A stretch of DNA of 30,125 nt from Prorocentrum cordatum (GCA_963575745.1 CAUYUJ010018043.1:25001-55125), one strand, 5' to 3'; shown: positions 1-8,184, counted from the stretch's first letter. Notes: generated by a model from the sequence alone, not told the origin. A program made the numbers and translations.

Positions 1-565
1 CACAATTACGCGTCTTCCAAATTTACTGAAGCTTCCAGGATGCAGGACAATTCCGTTCCAACATGTGACTCTCGCCTTTAGCGCCGCGCACAGTCGTCTT
101 AAAAGTTTGCAACGTTTCCAGTAGTGCAGAGCGAGCCCGTTTCAAAATGCAGCTCTCGCCTCAGCGCCACGCACATTCGTCTTACAGGTGTGTAATAGCT
201 GCAAGGATGAAAGGCGGTCGTTCTCAAAGTGTGGCTCTAGCCCAGGCGCCGAGCACATTCGCCGCACAAGTTTGCCACAACCTCGAGCATGGAGGGTGGC
301 TCCTTGTCAAAAATGTAAGTATCGCCTTAGGGCCGCGCACATTCGTCTTCAAAACTTACTGAAAATTCAGGATGCAGGCCACTTCCGTTTCAACATGTGG
401 CTCTCGCCTTAGCGCCGCGCACAGTCGTCTTACAGCTTCAAAGAGGGAGGGCGGGTCGTTTGCAAAATGAGGCTCTTGCCTTGGCGCCGAGCACATTCGT
501 GTAAAAAAGTCCGCAATGCCTCAAAAATGTTGCTCTCGCCTCAGCGCCGCACACATCCGTCTAAA
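1..565. repeat. ~82-bp degenerate tandem repeat (R82), seven monomers
   Basis: Seven degenerate monomers share the core CTCTCGCCTTAGCGCCGCGC followed by ACATTCGTCTT and a variable linker ending in CAAAATG. The conserved GCGCC falls near 81, 164, 246, 331, 412, 484 and 544, so the spacing is about 82 bp for five monomers and then shortens to about 72 and 60. The array runs off the left edge. Two more monomers lie at 20866-20985. Short open frames here are translations of the repeat. Confidence 0.85.
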
Positions 566-595
566 AAGATTGCAGGGGGGGGGGGGGTCGAAAAT

Positions 596-690
596 GGCTG
601 CGGTTATGATGGTTGTCTAACATGGTGTAAGACTACCAGGGCGCAAGAGCCACGCGCGGTGTTGAAGTCCCAGGAATGGCGTTCTGGAAC
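596..690. repeat. Dispersed repeat, partner of 22141-22250
   Basis: The stretch ending GCGCAAGAGCCACGCGCGG, followed by TGTTGAAGTCCCAGGAATGG, is recognisably the same as 22195-22245 (GGCACAAGAGTTACTAG... CGCGGTGTTGAAATCCCA). A G-run of ten or more bases at about 575-586 separates it from the R82 array. No gene is visible. Confidence 0.55.
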
Positions 691-739
691 GAGTTGGGAC
701 TGCCAGGACCCATACGTCACGTTGATTCGCGGCGTTGAT

Positions 740-880
740 GTTCCATGAATCCCACCAGCCCTGTGGGCTAAGGTGGTCTAACGAATTCTTAATTTCCCCG
801 TCCAAAGGACCTGTTCCTTTCCGGGAGGTTTAGCTCGCCCCACCTCCCTGTGTTTTGCGGGGGGCGCGATCGTTCAGAGC
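740..880 (+). repeat. Module M, diverged copy 1
   Basis: It begins CCCACCAGCCCTGTGGGCTA, then a GGTGGTCTAA step and a C/T-rich stretch with TTTCCGGGAGGTTTA. This order is shared with copies at 19838, 20990, 21664 and 23298 and an inverted copy ending at 20861. It is the most diverged copy, and like the others it is followed by a CCAAGATGG array. Confidence 0.55.
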
Positions 881-1460
881 GCCCAACATGGCCCAAGATG
901 GCTCCAGGAGGGCCTCCGATGCTCTAAGATGGCCTCCAAGATTGGTCAAGATAGCAGACGATGGTTCAATATAGCTTCCGAAATACTTCTAAGAGGCCCG
1001 ACGAGAGCCACAAGACGGTTCCACGTGCTCTCGGAGCTCCCTCAGGACCCCTTAAGAAGCCAAAGGCCTGCAAAACGAAAGGAAAATCGATGATGTGTGT
1101 CTCCTCGCCGTTTCGTTTTCGATGCACTTTAGAGGCCTCGATATGGCCCAACTAATTCCCAAGCGAGGCCCGAGAAGGGCCCTAGAGGCCCCCCAGACGG
1201 CCCCAAGAGCGCCCAAGAGCGCCCCAAGAGGCGACTCCCACGGCCCGAGAGGAGGGCGGGGGGGGGGAGGCAAATCGGGGACCCCCCCTCTTGTGATCGA
1301 TAGCCTCCAAGATGGCCCCAAGACCGACCATGGTCCTCAAGGCACACCCAAGTGGGCCCCAAAAGAGTCCCAGGAGGGCCCCAAGACGCCCCCAAAAACG
1401 CCCCAAGAGGACCCTAAGATTCCCCAAAAGAGTCCAAAGAGGGCTCCAAGAGGAGATTTT
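881..1460 (+). repeat. CCAAGATGG/CCAAGAGGCC degenerate short-period array
   Basis: Variants of CCCAAGATGGCCCC and CCAAGAGGCCCC recur with a 9-12 bp spacing. A second block starts after GATCGAT at 1295-1301, which is followed by CTCCAAGATGGCCC. The same GATCGAT leader precedes the arrays at 21234, 21862 and 23499. An intervening part (about 1070-1150) contains AATCGATGATGTGTGTCTCC, resembling the inter-array segment near 21415. Pro/Lys/Arg-rich open frames across it are repeat translations. Confidence 0.75.
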
Positions 1461-1630
1461 GAGGGCTCTGTCCTCGTCCTCTTTGTCCTCCTTCTCCTCC
1501 TTGCTCCGAGCCTTCCAATGGGGCACCTCCCGAAATGAGAAATATTTCTTGCAGGGTCGTATGAAGGGGGAGCTTGGAGGGACCGATTACTGCAGCATCG
1601 CTGGTGCGTCCCAGGTTCACACTAGCACTC
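1461..1630. other. Spacer, no feature recognised
   Basis: A short pyrimidine-rich stretch (TCCTCGTCCTCTTTGTCCTCC) leads into about 120 bp of ordinary-looking sequence. I see no coding bias, hairpin or match to the other repeats here. Confidence 0.5.
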
Positions 1631-1862
1631 CTCCTCCACCCCCTCCTCCTCCTCCTCGAGGAGGAGGAGGAGGACGAGGAGGAGGAGGAGCAGGAGGAGG
1701 GGGAGGAGCAGGAGGAGGAGAAGGAGGAGGAGGAGGAGAAGGAGGAGGAGGAGGAGGAGGAGGAGGAGAGGGGGAGGAGCAGGAGGAGGAGGAGCAGGAG
1801 GCAGAGGGAGGAGAGAGGAGGAGAAGGAGGAGGAGGAGGACAAGGAGGAGAAGGTGGAGGAT
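1631..1862. repeat. (CCT)n to (GGA)n strand-switch microsatellite
   Basis: About 25 bp of CCT repeats switch at CTCGAG (1655-1660) into roughly 200 bp of purine-only GGA/GAG repeats. Positions 1643-1672 form a perfect 30-bp palindrome of CTC repeats against GAG repeats. The remaining homopurine tract could form triplex (H-) DNA. Poly-Glu, poly-Gly and poly-Arg frames are artefacts of the triplet repeat. Confidence 0.9.
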
Positions 1863-2004
1863 TAGCAAGCAAGCGCGGTCCAAGCGCTGCCTTGCGCCTT
1901 CCGTGACGTGGGCCACTGCGGATGCCGCCCGCCGCGCACCGGCGACACGCTCTAAAAGGCGCTCCTCGTGCGTGCCGCGCCTGCCTGTGATACTGAAGGG
2001 CTGA

Positions 2005-2448
2005 CAGTGCCAGTCCTCAGCCTGGCGATGTGCGGCCTGGCGGTGCCGCTCTTCAGTTCAGCTTCCTCTAGTTCGCGCTCCTGCATCGTCGCCAGCTCCG
2101 GAGCCAGAGCCGCCTGAGCGCTCTCGTCGTCTTGTTCCTCCCACTGGCAAGGGTAAGGGCACGGGCACGCACGTAGAGAAGGATGTCCGCTTCGACCCTT
2201 GGGCTGCAGCCGCAGATGCTCCCAACGGCGTCAAGAGCACGGGCGCCGGTGTGTTTCGCGGAGTTTCTCGTGGTACACATTCTCATGATCCTCCTTCGGA
2301 GCCTTCCTTCTGCTACGAGGACACGGTGTCGATCAACTGGGCGTCTGGTACCACATCGGCACACCCAAAATCTGAGCTGGCCGCAGACTTGCCGAAACGT
2401 GGATGCATTGCGGCGATGTGTCCTGATGATGACGATGCATATATGTGA
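2005..2448 (+). CDS. Coding-like exon, unknown protein (C-terminal end)
   Basis: The frame is open from the base after a TGA at 2002 to a TGA directly after 2448. From about 2070 it reads like real protein: a Pro/Glu/Arg stretch (PAPEPEPPERSRR), a Lys/Gly linker, then HVEKDVRFDPWAAAADAPNG, a segment containing GVFRGVSRGTHSHDPPSEPS, and an acidic end MCPDDDDAYM. Third positions are mostly C, G or T, and composition differs from the repeats on either side. No ATG is convincing, so this is probably a 3' exon with an acceptor AG somewhere near 2055-2060, or a gene remnant. The last ~70 codons are partly duplicated at 2848-3130. I do not recognise a family. The minus-strand frame over the same bases looks less protein-like. 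The preceding 1863-2004 is GC-rich with no feature I can support. Confidence 0.4.
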   Translation, partial: QCQSSAWRCAAWRCRSSVQLPLVRAPASSPAPEPEPPERSRRLVPPTGKGKGTGTHVEKDVRFDPWAAAADAPNGVKSTGAGVFRGVSRGTHSHDPPSEPSFCYEDTVSINWASGTTSAHPKSELAADLPKRGCIAAMCPDDDDAYM

Positions 2449-2510
2449 ATTCCCACCCACTTGCGCACTTCGTGCTTTGTACTTGTTCAAGCTTTATGCT
2501 TCGTTGCAAA
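2320..2510 (+). repeat. Duplicated segment, copy 1
   Basis: The run from GTGTCGATCAACTGGGCGTC through CTGAGCTGGCCGCAGACTTG, GTGTCCTGATGA and GTTCAAGCTTTATGCTTCG recurs in pieces at 2848-2893, 3035-3130 and 3466-3496 in the same order. Copy 1 covers the end of the coding-like exon and about 60 bp downstream. Confidence 0.7.
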
Positions 2511-2847
2511 ATCTGCCAGGGCAATGATATGGTCGTACCTGATCTTGCTCCCGTCATCACGCGTGATGCTGAATGTTACCAGTTTTGCTCATCACTTACA
2601 AACACGGTGTGCGCTCCTACCTCCACTTGCATACCGACTACGCTACCGAATAGTGTGAATGAGAATTACACGTGCCAACGGCTTCTTGTACAATGACGTT
2701 TCGACCTTTCTTCTAAATGTCCCCAACGCCTGTTCTGACGCCAGCACCATGTTTGTGTGGTTTGTGTCTTCCACACCCTCGTCATAAGTTCTGTGTTCCT
2801 ACTCTTCGACGCCTGCTGCGACCCCCGCTCCGACGCCCGGTCTGGCC

Positions 2848-3130
2848 CAGTGTCGAACAACTGGGTGTCTTGCACCATATCGGCACACCCTATGATGGGC
2901 CTGTTTTCCACTGGAGGACGAGGAGGAGGAGGAAGAAGAGGAGGAGGAGGAGGTGGTGGAGGAGGAGGACGAGGACGAGGAGGAGGAGGACCCTCCCCCT
3001 CCAACTTCTGGTGGTGGTGGAAAACAGGCCCATCACCCTCAGTCTGAGTTGGCCACAGACTTGCGGCGGTGTCCTGATGAGGGGAATGCCTGTGCGTAAG
3101 TTCCCACCAACATATACACTTCGTGTTTTA
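2848..3130 (+). repeat. Duplicated segment, copy 2, interrupted
   Basis: GTGTCGAACAACTGGGTGTC with CATATCGGCACACCCT matches copy 1. The match is broken by the inverted-repeat element at 2892-3034 and resumes with CTGAGTTGGCCACAGACTTG and GGTGTCCTGATGAGG. A final piece (GTTCAAGCTTTATGCTTCGT) lies at 3473-3492, beyond gap 1. The frame of copy 1 is not maintained, so this copy is a relic. Confidence 0.65.
2892..3034. mobile_element. MITE-like element with 18-bp perfect inverted repeats enclosing a GGA microsatellite
   Basis: GATGGGCCTGTTTTCCAC at 2894-2911 is the exact reverse complement of 3017-3034. Between them are about 100 bp dominated by GGA/GAC triplets. ACCCT stands directly outside on each side (2887-2891 and 3035-3039), a plausible 5-bp target duplication. 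The undisturbed paralogous segment at 2320-2510 lacks the element, which supports insertion rather than an ancient hairpin. No coding capacity. Confidence 0.65.
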
Positions 3131-3170
3131 TGAGAGAGCGTGATCCACCGCCGCTTCACTGTGGAAAATT

Positions 3171-3420
3171 GCCAGCCTTTTCCTCCGGAACCCGGGGGTC
3201 GCCCCCCCCCCTCCGAAAAATCCACCCCCCCCACCTGCTGGAACCCCCCCCCCCCCCTCCCCGACCCCCCCCCTCCCCCGGCNNNNNNNNNNNNNNNNNN
3301 NNNNNNNNNNNNNNNNNNNNNNNNNNNNNNNNNNNNNNNNNNNNNNNNNNNNNNNNNNNNNNNNNNNNNNNNNNNNNNNNNNGGGGGGGGGGGGGGAGGG
3401 GTTCGAACCGGTAGTGACCC
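3171..3420. other. Scaffold gap 1 (100 N, 3283-3382) between C-rich and G-rich flanks
   Basis: Exactly 100 N, the usual placeholder for a gap of unknown size. The left flank has long C-runs (from about 3194 to 3282) and the right flank starts with fourteen G. The flanks may be low-quality homopolymer consensus or a genuine inverted C/G tract that stopped assembly. The distance across is unknown. Confidence 0.95.
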
Positions 3421-3483
3421 CCCCTGGTTTTCCGCCAGCAGCGGTAGAACACGCTCTTTCTGTTTTATGGCTGTTCAAGCTTT

Positions 3484-3732
3484 ATGCTTCGTTGCCACGT
3501 AGTGGTCTTGCAAGCGCACAGGCAAGGTCAGCAACAGTGGCTCATTACCTGGCCTGTTCTGGCTGCGTCTGCTCCTGCTGCCGACGAGGACGTGAGCAAG
3601 GTCAGGGAAATGAATCCTGCCTGGGTCATGCGTGTGCCAGAATCGGGGATGGACAGACCCCCCTTTAGTAAAACGTGGCTTAGTGAAAACGACCTGAGGC
3701 CCAAACCTGGCGGGCGCAAGCCTGGAAAATAA
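3484..3732 (+). CDS. Short open frame, coding-like C-terminal part, unknown
   Basis: The 82-codon frame starts at an ATG inside the duplicated GTTCAAGCTTTATGCTTCG segment, so the start is doubtful. The second half looks like protein: DEDVSKVREMNPAWVMRVPE, then a stretch with FSKTWLSENDLRPKPGGRKP before TAA. Mixed polar and hydrophobic residues, two Trp, and no low-complexity bias set it apart from the repeat frames. It could be a small 3' exon. No domain recognised. The opposite strand is also open here, so the strand call is tentative. Confidence 0.3.
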   Translation: MLRCHVVVLQAHRQGQQQWLITWPVLAASAPAADEDVSKVREMNPAWVMRVPESGMDRPPFSKTWLSENDLRPKPGGRKPGK

Positions 3733-3775
3733 CGGCCACGGCGCCCTCTCGAGAACCGAAAACGGACAATTCACT

Positions 3776-3829
3776 AATCGACGTGTCACTGTTGGGGGTT
3801 CTGTCCACCTCCGACAGAATACGTCGATT
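3776..3829. repeat. Nested inverted repeat (cruciform-capable)
   Basis: AATCGACGT (3776-3784) pairs with ACGTCGATT (3821-3829), and inside it TTCTGTC (3799-3805) pairs with GACAGAA (3813-3819) around a 7-base loop. It lies about 40 bp downstream of the open frame ending at 3732. It could be a 3' UTR hairpin or a miniature element relic. Confidence 0.6.
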
Positions 3830-3960
3830 CGGTACAGACTCTCGTCCCCATCCCTGCCGTCGCCGCTCGCCGTCGCCGTTCGCCGTCGCTGGCTGCCGCA
3901 CCTTCTCTCTGCACGGACCTCGCGCCCATGCGGGGCGCGCGGGGGGCCCACCTCGAATCC

Positions 3961-4095
3961 TAGAATCCTCCTCCTCCTCCTCCTCCTCCTCCTAAAATTC
4001 GTCCTCCTCCTCCTCCTCCTCCTCCAACTCGTCCACCTCCTCCTCCTCCTCGTCCCTCCTCCTCGTCCACTTCCTCCTCCTCCTCCACTCCCTCC
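3961..4095. repeat. (CTC)n microsatellite
   Basis: Interrupted CTC/TCC repeats of about 130 bp, broken by AAATTCGT and CAACTCGTCCAC. Just upstream (about 3857-3890) is a short 9-bp-period GCCGTCGCC repeat. Serine-, leucine- or arginine-rich frames here are repeat artefacts. Confidence 0.9.
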
Positions 4096-4199
4096 TGGAC
4101 TCCGCCGTCTCGATTTGACCTGACCCGGGCTCGGGGTAAGGAGCGCGCCCGTCCATGCCACAGGCGGGCTGACGCTGCAGCAGACTGGACGGAGTGCGC

Positions 4200-4325
4200 A
4201 GGGGTCTCTCCTCCCATCTTTCTCGGGACTCAGGATGGTGGCAGTGTCAGGGTCTCTCCTCCCTGTCCTTCGTAGGACTCAGGGATCAGAGTCTCTCATC
4301 CCTGTCCTCCAGGGTGCTGCTCGGT
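4200..4325 (+). repeat. Three ~40-50-bp direct repeats
   Basis: TCTCTCCTCCC recurs at about 4204, 4252 and (as TCTCTCATCCC) 4291. Each copy is followed by a TCTTTC/TGTCCT segment, and the first two by GGACTCAGG. The stretch 4326-4562 that follows is GC-rich and shows no gene or repeat I can support. Confidence 0.55.
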
Positions 4326-4562
4326 GCCCTTGGAGCCCTCCCCCTCCTGGCCTTCGCCAGGGGGAGGGGAGGAAGACCCAAGCAGGCAAGGGAGAAAGGA
4401 GGAAAACGACCGACCGACGGAGACGTGGTCGGCTGCCAGAGGAAAACTCTGTCCGCTTCCTCATCGTCCTCGTCATGACCATCTCCCTCAAGGAGGGAGG
4501 ACAGGCAGGAGGGGCAAGGGGGACGAGGCAGGGATGAGTGAAGATGGAGCACGAAGAATAAT

Positions 4563-4681
4563 AATCAAAGGAAGGGAGAAGAAGAAGAAGAAGAAGAAGA
4601 AGCAGAGGAAGAAGAAGAAGAAGAGAAATAATAATATTAGTAGTATTAATAATATTAATATTATTAATAATAATAATAATA

Positions 4682-4736
<55 letters not shown>

Positions 4737-4738
4737 GC

Positions 4739-4788
<50 letters not shown>

Positions 4789-4850
4789 AATACTAATGAT
4801 AATAATAGTAATAATAATAATAACATTAATAATAATATGAATGAGGAAAA
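4563..4850. repeat. (GAA)n followed by (AAT)n trinucleotide tract
   Basis: GGAAGGGAGAAG leads into about 50 bp of AAG repeats, then a sharp switch at about 4626 to AAT/TAA repeats with scattered AGT, AAC and AAG variants to 4850. Period 3 holds for most of the tract. The poly-Asn, poly-Ile and poly-Leu frames are artefacts. This is a shorter relative of the large tracts at 15758-16850 and 24149-25440, with the purine triplet on the left. Confidence 0.9.
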
Positions 4851-5782
4851 AAAAGAGCAAGGGGGAAAATGAGAGATTCTGCCCGACGCAGCCAAGCGGC
4901 ACACACACACACAACGTCGCAGTAGACAGCACACTCGATGCGTGGAGCAGCAAAACCACCTGATCCACAGCCGAGGCAACTCCAGGAAAGCACAAGACAC
5001 CAACAAAAATGCACAAGCACAAGCTTGCGCACGCCCGTGCGGACTCCCTCTGCCGGCGCCGAGCCCCCCCCGCGTCCCCCGGGCGCGCTTGCCGGGAGCG
5101 GCGACGGAGGCGCCGCCCGGGAAGGCGCAGCGGGGGGCCCCGGCGCCGAGCCGAGCAACCCGCGCGGGCAGCACCGCTCTCGGAGAGCGCCTGTCTTTCT
5201 TTTCCGCGCTGGCGGCCGCTGCCGGCCTCAGCCGCACCCCCCCCCCCGCCCTGGCCCCCCAGGTCACGTCACGATCCGTTTCGTGCCGACCTCCTGGACG
5301 GCGCAGCGTGACGTCACCACCGCCGCCCCCCTGCAACGCCCGTCATCGCCCGGGAAGCCGTCGGGACCCTCGTAGGGCCATCAGGCTGCGGGGAGTAGGC
5401 TTGCTGCTCCCTGCTCCATTTCCAAACTCCAATCTCCAACAGTATAATCATACCTTCCACCCCTCACTATAAAAAGTTGAACTGTCCGCGCGAGAAGGGG
5501 AAGCCCCAAACCGGCATTTCACCACGCCCCCATGGGGGGGCCCAGAATTCCCCGGAGGGCCGTGGGACACATCAAAAAAAATCAGAGTCGCACCCCAGAG
5601 GCTATAATGAAGGGGCCCCAGGACACACAAATAAATACACACAAATAAAACAAATCCTTATATTTTCCAATATTTTCGGGGTTTCTGTCTTCCCCCCCAC
5701 TTCCCATATTTTCCCATATTTTCTGGGGAATCGAGGATTAATTGTGTCTGTGTGTTTCTTTTCCTCCTGATATAATCGCTCG
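4851..5782. other. GC-rich then mixed region, no gene supported
   Basis: 4851-5400 is strongly GC-rich with a short CACACACACACAC run near 4900 and two TGACGTCA-like sites (about 5265 and 5310). Several overlapping frames on both strands stay open only because stops are rare at this GC. 5400-5782 is less GC-rich and contains A-runs and repeated TATTTTCC. AGGGGCCCCAGGACACACA at about 5612 recurs almost unchanged at about 28851, so that piece is a dispersed repeat. Confidence 0.5.
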
Positions 5783-5912
5783 TGAATTATACGGAATTCA
5801 CGTCCCCGAGGCAACGATCCTCCATGAATCACATCAGCTTCGCGCCTCCGAGGCCGCGACCCCTCGTAGCTTCCTCGATGTTTTCGCGTCCCCGAGACCA
5901 CTCCCCAGTGAA

Positions 5913-6092
5913 AACTATACACCCTGCGAAATGCTTAAGAAATCATGGGTTAAGAAATTCATAGTCTCAGAACTTGCGTAAAAACCCAACATTTCTATTG
6001 AAAGCTTAGGATTTACATTGAAACGTTAAGAATAATCGAGACTCTGGCCGAAAACTTAGGTTTTCTTAAGCATCGCCCAAAGGTGTACAATG
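5913..6092. mobile_element. AT-rich inverted-repeat element inside satellite A
   Basis: ATGCTTAAGAAA at 5931-5942 is the exact reverse complement of 6062-6073. With mismatches the arms extend outward to about 28 bp (CTATACACCC on the left against GGTGTACAAT on the right). The interior is AT-rich and carries a weaker internal inverted match (AGTCTCAG and GAGACT). It separates satellite A monomers. I could not identify a clear target duplication. No open frame of note. Confidence 0.45.
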
Positions 6093-6404
6093 ACCGCGTC
6101 CCCGATATGTTTTCCCCTCGGCGGATACCCGCGAGGATGAAAATTGCCGGCTTCCCAACTGATGGGAAGGGGACTCCACCATGCACGTGCAGGCTGGAGC
6201 GGAGAAGGAAGAGGACGACAAGAGGAACAGCGGGAGGAGCAGAAGTCCTGGATGCGTCCGCATGTCCGGATGGCATGCCCAGGCCGGGTGGCCCGAAACT
6301 GTGAACGTCAGAGAGATGCGCCGTGATATGCAAAAAGTCCGTTAAGCCATACTCCATGACTGCGTCCCAGAGGCCACCATCCCTTGTTAACTACACCATG
6401 TTCG

Positions 6405-6493
6405 TGTCCCCGGGGCTCGCGTCCCCGGGGCTCGCGTCCCCGGGGCTCGCGTCCCCGGGGCTCGCGTCCCCGGGGCTCGCGTCCCCGATGCTC
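6405..6493 (+). repeat. 15-bp tandem repeat within satellite A
   Basis: Five near-identical copies of GTCCCCGGGGCTCGC, then two diverged ones, expand the GCGTCCCCG start of a single satellite A monomer. Identity between copies is much higher than between neighbouring 42-bp monomers, so this is a recent local expansion. Confidence 0.9.
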
Positions 6494-7112
6494 ACATCCC
6501 CGAGGCCACGATCCTCAGTAAATAATATTGTGGTCGCGTCCCCGAGGCAACGATCCCGCGTGAATTACGCCATGGTCGCGTCCCCGAGGCCACGATCCCT
6601 TACAAACTGCGCCCCCGAGGCCACGATCCCGTGCTATGCAGTACTCGCGTTCCCGGTGCCACGACCCTTTGTAGATCACTCCATGTTCGCGTCCCCGAGG
6701 CCACGACTCCTTGAAAACTACACCAGTTTCGCGTCCCCGAGACCACGATCCTTGATAAAGTACACGATGTTCACGTGCCTGAGGCCACGATCCATTCTGA
6801 ATTACACATATGATTCGAGCCCCCGAGGCCACGACCCCTTGTAAATCGCACGACGTTCGCGTCCCCGAGGCAACGATGCCGCGTGAATTACGCAATATTC
6901 GCGACCCCGACTATCCCTCGAAAATGACTCGATGTTCGCGCTCCCGAGACCACGATCCTTTGCACAGAATGCTATAGTCGCGTCCACAAGGCCACGATCC
7001 CTTGTAAATTTCGCCATGTTCGCGTCGATTCCACGATCTATGTTGAATTCCGCCTTGCTCGCGCCCCCGAGGCCACCGTCCTTCGGCAATTGTACCATAT
7101 TCGCGTCCCCGA

Positions 7113-7292
7113 CGCCGGCAAAATGCTCAGAGGAACCAAAAGGCAGTCCAAGCCGCGCGGTTTTGCCTCGCGCAGCCTCAGGCAGCCAGCCCCCAGTCGT
7201 TCCCAGAGGGCCTCCAATACACGGCGCGAAGGGAGATTCGAAACATGATCGACCCACGAACCTGGAAAGGGATTGAAAAGTGCGAGGCATGA
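7113..7292 (+). CDS. Coding-like 3' exon A with TMIDPRT-type C-terminus, unknown
   Basis: The frame reads RRRQNAQRNQKAVQAARFC, a Gln/Ala/Pro stretch, then EGLQYTARREIRNMIDPRTW and KGIEKCEA before TGA at 7290-7292. Composition is ordinary and protein-like, unlike the satellite just upstream. The last residues are shared with a second locus at 17782-18126 (DLTMIDPRTQEGIWNCKV), and the noncoding DNA after both is also homologous. The shared frame suggests either an old gene family or the 3' end of a mobile element ORF. No ATG is assigned; the 5' side runs straight into satellite A. Family not recognised. Confidence 0.4.
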   Translation, partial: RRQNAQRNQKAVQAARFCLAQPQAASPQSFPEGLQYTARREIRNMIDPRTWKGIEKCEA

Positions 7293-7480
7293 GAGAACGT
7301 TTCCCGCCTCAACTGGGCGGTGCTCCGTGGCAGCGCTGACGATATCAATGGTGATGATACTGCGCCAAAAGGCTGTGCTGCGCCGCGCCACACAGTGACG
7401 TGCCAGGGGACGCGCCACGGAGCTTGCCAGTGGACGTGGACGTGCCGGGGGACGCGCCGCGCGATCTGCTCGGGGGGGCG
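7293..7480 (+). repeat. Composite element tail: conserved spacer plus GACGTGCC array, copy 1
   Basis: The spacer contains GATATCAATGGTGATGATAC and is about three-quarters identical to 18127-18180 (GATATCAATGGTGATGGTAA). After it come degenerate ~20-25-bp units of GACGTGCCAGGGGACGCGCC. The same order is seen at 18190-18360, and the array alone at 10722-10870. Confidence 0.7.
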
Positions 7481-7674
7481 GGCCACAGGACCTGCCCGGG
7501 CTGAATTGGATCTTCAGCTCGAGCTGCCTGACAGCCCAACTCGCCCAGAGCCAGCTCGAGTCGAAGGTACAGTAGGGGCCCGACACCAAGAAACCTTCCA
7601 CGAGAAGCCCAACCCTGAGACCCGAGCACGTCCATTGACGTGTTCGGGCGTAGCCCGAGTTTGTTTCTCGCGAG
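7481..7674. other. Spacer with dispersed AGCTCGAGCTGCC motif
   Basis: TTCAGCTCGAGCTGCCTGAC and the following CAACTCGCCCAGAGCCAGC resemble 10300-10345 (AAGCTCAAGCTGCCTGAACG ... CGCCAGAGGCTGGC). It appears to be a fragment of a dispersed repeat. No gene supported. Confidence 0.4.
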
Positions 7675-7726
7675 GTGAACTGAACTGAACTGAACTGAGC
7701 TGAGCTGACCTGAACTGAACTGAACA
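7675..7726 (+). repeat. TGAAC pentanucleotide array
   Basis: Ten copies of TGAAC with TGAGC and TGACC variants run in perfect 5-bp register between GCGAGG and AGGCTGG. Confidence 0.95.
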
Positions 7727-7754
7727 GGCTGGTCGCACCCGTTACGCGACGATT

Positions 7755-8184
7755 GGATTCTCGGCCGCCGAGGGCGCAACCTATGGCGCAACCGATAGGA
7801 GACAGTTTTATTATCGGCCGCCGAGGGCGCAACCTATGGCGCAACAGTCAGGAGACGGTTGAATTCTCGGCCGCCGAGGGCGCAACCTATGGCGCAACCG
7901 ATAGAAGACGGCCGCCGAAGGCGCAACCTATGGCGCAACAGTCAGGAGACGGTTGTATTCTCGGCCGCCGAGGGCGCAACCGACGGCGCAACCGATAGGA
8001 GACGGTTTCACTCTCGGCCGCTGAGGGCGCAACCAATGGCGCAACCGATAGGAGACGGCTATATTCTGAGCCGCCGAGGGCGCAACCAATGGCGCAACCG
8101 ATCGGAGACGGTTTTACTATCGGCCGCCGAGGGCGCAACATATGGCGCCACCGATAGGAGACGGTTTTAATCTCGGCCGCCGAG
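7755..8184 (+). repeat. 53-bp satellite, left part
   Basis: The monomer is TCTCGGCCGCCGAGGGCGCA, ACCTATGGCGCAACCGATAG, GAGACGGTTTTAT. GGCCGCCG starts at 7763, 7816, 7869, 7910, 7963, 8016, 8069, 8122 and 8175. Every step is 53 bp except one of 41 bp where a 12-bp piece is missing. The last monomer is cut after CCGAG at 8184 by the retrocopy, and the array resumes at 9230. Confidence 0.95.
8171..8184 (+). repeat. Left target-site duplication of the retrocopy
   Basis: TCTCGGCCGCCGAG abuts the spliced leader and is repeated exactly at 9230-9243 after the A-tract. The match can be extended to AATCTCGG on both sides, but those A bases are ambiguous with the poly(A) remnant. Because every monomer carries this sequence, the junction positions are the evidence, not the repeat itself. 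Confidence 0.8.

Larger units (their letters stand above)
5783..7110 (+). repeat. 42-bp satellite A
   Basis: The monomer is GCGTCCCCGAGGCCACGATC, then CCTTGTAAATTACACCATGTTC. CCCGAGG falls at 6541, 6583, 6694 and 6736, showing exact 42-bp steps, with two short monomers near 6614 and 6652. A few monomers lie at 5800-5915 before the element at 5913-6092, and the main array runs from about 6345 to 7110. Because 42 is divisible by three, one frame reads a 14-residue repeat (SPRPRSLVNYTMFA). I read this as satellite DNA and not a gene. The stretch 6095-6345 is unique-looking with no supported gene. Confidence 0.85.

Noticed and set aside
1312-2004. 230-codon plus frame through the CCAAGAGG array and GGA tract
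   Set aside because: Composed of Pro/Lys/Arg repeat and poly-Gly translations. No protein-like part before 2005.
5468-5476. TATAAAAAG as a TATA box
   Set aside because: No gene follows, and canonical TATA boxes are not characteristic of dinoflagellate promoters. A chance match is more likely.
6323-6844. 173-codon plus frame reading a 14-residue repeat (SPRPRSLVNYTMFA)
   Set aside because: It is satellite A in translation: 42 bp is divisible by 3, so a frame stays open by arithmetic. Monomers vary in all codon positions alike and two shortened monomers (31 and 38 bp) would shift frame.
7755-8184. Regularly spaced repeats as a CRISPR array
   Set aside because: Whole 53-bp monomers are conserved with no unique spacers, and the genome is eukaryotic.
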